Assembly (NCBI RefSeq): GCF_018492665.1 | Contig: NZ_JAFVME010000006.1 | Coordinates: 310,001-374,000, forward strand | Source of the DNA: Pedobacter sp. B4-66 | GTDB lineage: Bacteria > Bacteroidota > Bacteroidia > Sphingobacteriales > Sphingobacteriaceae | Length of the DNA: 64,000 nucleotides | Direction of reading: 5' to 3' | Shown: one piece after another, positions 62,105 to 64,000 of the stretch | How the letters are laid out: each line of letters begins with the position of its first letter | Position numbering within the stretch: the first letter of the stretch is position 1 | Notes under the pieces: generated by a model | The model's input: only the letters and a program-made list of their open reading frames with translations | Told to the model about the DNA's origin: nothing | The model's database searches: none | Made by a program: the position numbers and the translations under genes

Positions 62105-62641
62105 ATGAGAAAGTTAATTGTATCGATGATGGTTTCTATAGATGGCTTTATAGAGGGGCCAAATAAAGAATTGGATTATTTTACTGATGATGATAGGTTG
62201 ATGGATTATTTCGACGATATCATAGACGAAGTTGAGCTATTTATATACGGCAGAAAGTCTTATGAATTAATGATTCAATACTGGCCTAAAGCAGAAGGCC
62301 GCTTTGCTGAAAAGATGAACAAAAAACGTAAACTGATTTTTTCGAGGTCATTAAAACAGGTAACATGGAATTCTGAATTAATTAGTGGTGATACTTCGGG
62401 TATTATAAATGAGCTTAAGAATAAACCAGGTAAAGATCTTGTTCTTTTCGCTGGTGCGGACATCCTTTCAACATTTATAAAACTGAATTTAGTAGATGAA
62501 TTTAGGCTAATTACTTATCCTGTGGTTCTTGGTAAGGGCACTCCTCTATTTAAAGATGTCAGTGGACCTTTTCTTCTAAAGAAATTAAGAACAGAAAATT
62601 TTGATAACGGTTGCGTTTTAAATGTCTATTTACCTCAATAA
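62105..62641 (+). CDS. Dihydrofolate reductase family (RibD C-terminal-like) protein
   Basis: 178 residues: MRKLIVSMMVSIDGFIEGPN, ELFIYGRKSYELMIQYW, LIFSRSLKQVTWNSELISGD, DLVLFAGADILSTFIKLNLV, FRLITYPVVLGKGTPLF. This is the RibD_C fold common in putative DHFR-like proteins of Bacteroidota; it is not the folate-essential enzyme. It is divergent from the GlxA-type regulator, which is probably its controller. A TAATTTTG -7-like box lies at 62062-62069. Confidence 0.82.
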   Translation: MRKLIVSMMVSIDGFIEGPNKELDYFTDDDRLMDYFDDIIDEVELFIYGRKSYELMIQYWPKAEGRFAEKMNKKRKLIFSRSLKQVTWNSELISGDTSGIINELKNKPGKDLVLFAGADILSTFIKLNLVDEFRLITYPVVLGKGTPLFKDVSGPFLLKKLRTENFDNGCVLNVYLPQ

Positions 62642-62645
62642 ACAA

Positions 62646-62680
62646 AAAAACAGGTACTGGATATACCGGCACCTGTTTTT
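62646..62680. terminator. Bidirectional terminator
   Basis: AAAAACAGGTACTGG (62646-62660) pairs with CCGGCACCTGTTTTT (62666-62680), with G-U pairs at two positions and a 5-nt loop. Both sides carry A/T runs; it lies between convergent genes. Confidence 0.75.
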
Positions 62681-62700
62681 AAAAACCAACTAGAGTTATA

Positions 62701-64000
62701 CTAGAATATACCTATATAATGGTTTCCTGTTTTGTTAATTAATTTGGCTCCTTTAGTTAAGGCACCTGTTCTACTGTTCATAATAAAGATGTTACCATCT
62801 TTACCAACAGGAGTAACTGCTACAAAAACCTCATCTCCATTCACTACAAATCCTTGATATTGACCAAAACTTAAATCCACATCATCAGGAATAGCAACTT
62901 TTGTTGCTGTTTTTGCATTCAAATCTATACGAGCAATATACCCACCTTTGTCTGCTATACTATAAACTACATAGCCAATTCCTTTTCCTGCATATCTCCA
63001 GGCATCTACATAGGTTCCGGTTACACCCAATGCAGCATCCAGGCTAAATACATAAGAGTTGTCGTATTCATTGTTCTGGTTGATCTTTAGGATATGTGAA
63101 CCATTAAGACCATTTTGAGTCGCTTGATAGATATTTCCATCCTCACTTAAGAAAGCATTGAAACTACGGTACCCATTGGTGTTACCTTGACTAACAGTAG
63201 AAGATATCAATTTAGGGTTTTTCAAAGAAGGATAATCAACTACTAAAGATTTCGAAGATATTTTAACTTTACCAGTGTTGTCAGATTGTCCTGTTGCAGG
63301 ATCGTATTTACTTCTTGAAGCACCGATGATCAGTTTATCTCCGGCCTTGTTTAACACCGGCCCATCTAAACGACCAATGTAAAATCCTTTAGCTTCTTCT
63401 TCAGCTGAAAGTGGAATTTCATACTGCTCATAGGTTTTAATACCTGCAGCCTGTAAATTTAAAGATAAAACAGTCGAAGTTCCTCTAGCATATTTATAAG
63501 TTTTGCCATCTGCTTCAGTAGTAATTTTAACACCGGAAACATTAACCGCAACACCTGTTTGATCATTATCAAAAAGCTTAACCCATCTTGGAGAGGCAGT
63601 TGCATAATTTGCGATATTTACCTTGTCACTCAATTCAGTATAGCTACTACCGCCATTTACCTTATATTTTGAAAACTCACCTCCATTTGGACCTGTGTAG
63701 GCAATATTAAAAAGTACGCTACCATCAATAGATGACTGTAAACGAGCAGTACGTTGCGATCTTACAGGAAAACCATTTGTATAAACATCGATAGATTTAT
63801 CAGGATTTTTTGCATCATTTACACTTACAGAATACACCATGGTACCACCGTTACCATCACCTGCAGTTGTTCCCATTAAAGCACCAGAAACTGTAACCCA
63901 ACGATCAGCATCGCCCAGATTTTCTTCCGGTGCAGGGTTTTCTTTATCTTTTGAACAACTTGTTATAGTCATCGCTGTTGCGACCGCTCCAAACATCAGG
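62701..64000 (-). CDS. DUF4374 domain lipoprotein, 5' end outside window
   Basis: 431 codons from the Met at 63996, but one more in-frame Leu codon lies beyond it, so the signal peptide probably begins past the window edge. The visible start reads VATAMTITSCSKDKENPAP, a lipoprotein box with Cys. The rest is a beta-propeller-like DUF4374 domain (TMVYSVSVNDAKNPDKSIDV, then GIGYVVYSIADKGGYIARID, then NIFIMNSRTGALTKGAKLIN). DUF4374 proteins usually sit with a TonB receptor and a PepSY protein in iron or cofactor uptake loci; those genes would be off the right edge. Confidence 0.8.
   Translation of the reverse strand, partial: LMFGAVATAMTITSCSKDKENPAPEENLGDADRWVTVSGALMGTTAGDGNGGTMVYSVSVNDAKNPDKSIDVYTNGFPVRSQRTARLQSSIDGSVLFNIAYTGPNGGEFSKYKVNGGSSYTELSDKVNIANYATASPRWVKLFDNDQTGVAVNVSGVKITTEADGKTYKYARGTSTVLSLNLQAAGIKTYEQYEIPLSAEEEAKGFYIGRLDGPVLNKAGDKLIIGASRSKYDPATGQSDNTGKVKISSKSLVVDYPSLKNPKLISSTVSQGNTNGYRSFNAFLSEDGNIYQATQNGLNGSHILKINQNNEYDNSYVFSLDAALGVTGTYVDAWRYAGKGIGYVVYSIADKGGYIARIDLNAKTATKVAIPDDVDLSFGQYQGFVVNGDEVFVAVTPVGKDGNIFIMNSRTGALTKGAKLINKTGNHYIGIF

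Noticed and set aside
1..64000. tRNA, rRNA, CRISPR array, integrase or intact insertion sequence
   Set aside because: None recognised on either strand by reading; a tRNA scan and an IS search would settle this.

Overview
The window looks like chromosomal DNA from a Bacteroidota bacterium of the Sphingobacteriaceae type (Pedobacter or a close relative). Evidence: low GC, a SusC/SusD polysaccharide utilisation locus with a hybrid two-component regulator, many short-signal lipoproteins ending in C-K-K or C-S, DUF4382/DUF4374/GLPGLI-type proteins, TAnnTTTG-like -7 promoter elements, and A-rich leaders in place of Shine-Dalgarno sites. I saw no rRNA, tRNA, CRISPR array, prophage or intact insertion sequence. 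The genus is an inference from gene content; no database was searched.

Layout. 1-13.8 kb is an accessory mix: a truncated metallopeptidase-like gene, paired CarboxypepD_reg-like proteins, a lipoprotein with a DUF4105 (Lnb-like) membrane protein, two divergent EamA exporters, methyltransferases, VOC proteins, a DUF5694 protein, an XRE/pentapeptide regulator with its own promoter and repeats, and a large S41-type peptidase. 13.8-18.4 kb holds small envelope and housekeeping genes (SRPBCC, DUF2200, metallophosphoesterase, rhodanese). 18.4-23.2 kb is a self-contained envelope-signalling locus. A leftward operon (small basic exported protein, outer-membrane protein, response regulator, histidine kinase) and a rightward pair (DUF4382 lipoprotein, Tyr/His-rich exported protein) diverge from a symmetric four-half-site operator with mirror-placed promoters. 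23.2-28.9 kb has an LLM flavoenzyme, an ECF sigma/small protein/ClpP-paralogue cluster, an exported FAD oxidoreductase and a beta-barrel protein.

29.0-41.5 kb is a compact beta-mannan-type PUL arranged as two leftward operons: GH26-GH26-HTCS, and SusC-SusD-surface glycan-binding protein. The promoters of both operons carry the same 28-bp element (24/28 identical), each exactly 20 bp from a TA(G/C)TTTTA -7 box, so the element is a strong candidate binding site for the HTCS. 41.5-45.0 kb carries a lipid A-type acyltransferase, an LTA-synthase-like sulfatase and a lone CBS-domain protein next to a 30-bp palindrome. 45.1-47.3 kb is a translationally coupled AraC pair plus a DUF6965-like small protein.

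47.3-48.0 kb is a scar. It has a GLPGLI C-terminal remnant, unidentified ORF fragments and a near-uninterrupted 58-bp palindrome. 48.0-57.8 kb has a tandem alpha/beta hydrolase whose second domain has lost its serine, MiaE, a GH20 hexosaminidase, a decayed S41 peptidase, and a very large GH31 enzyme that carries dockerin and cohesin-like modules. 57.9-64 kb has a hemolysin III protein, tyrA with an aminotransferase, a GlxA-type regulator, a RibD/DHFR-like protein and a DUF4374 protein that runs off the window.
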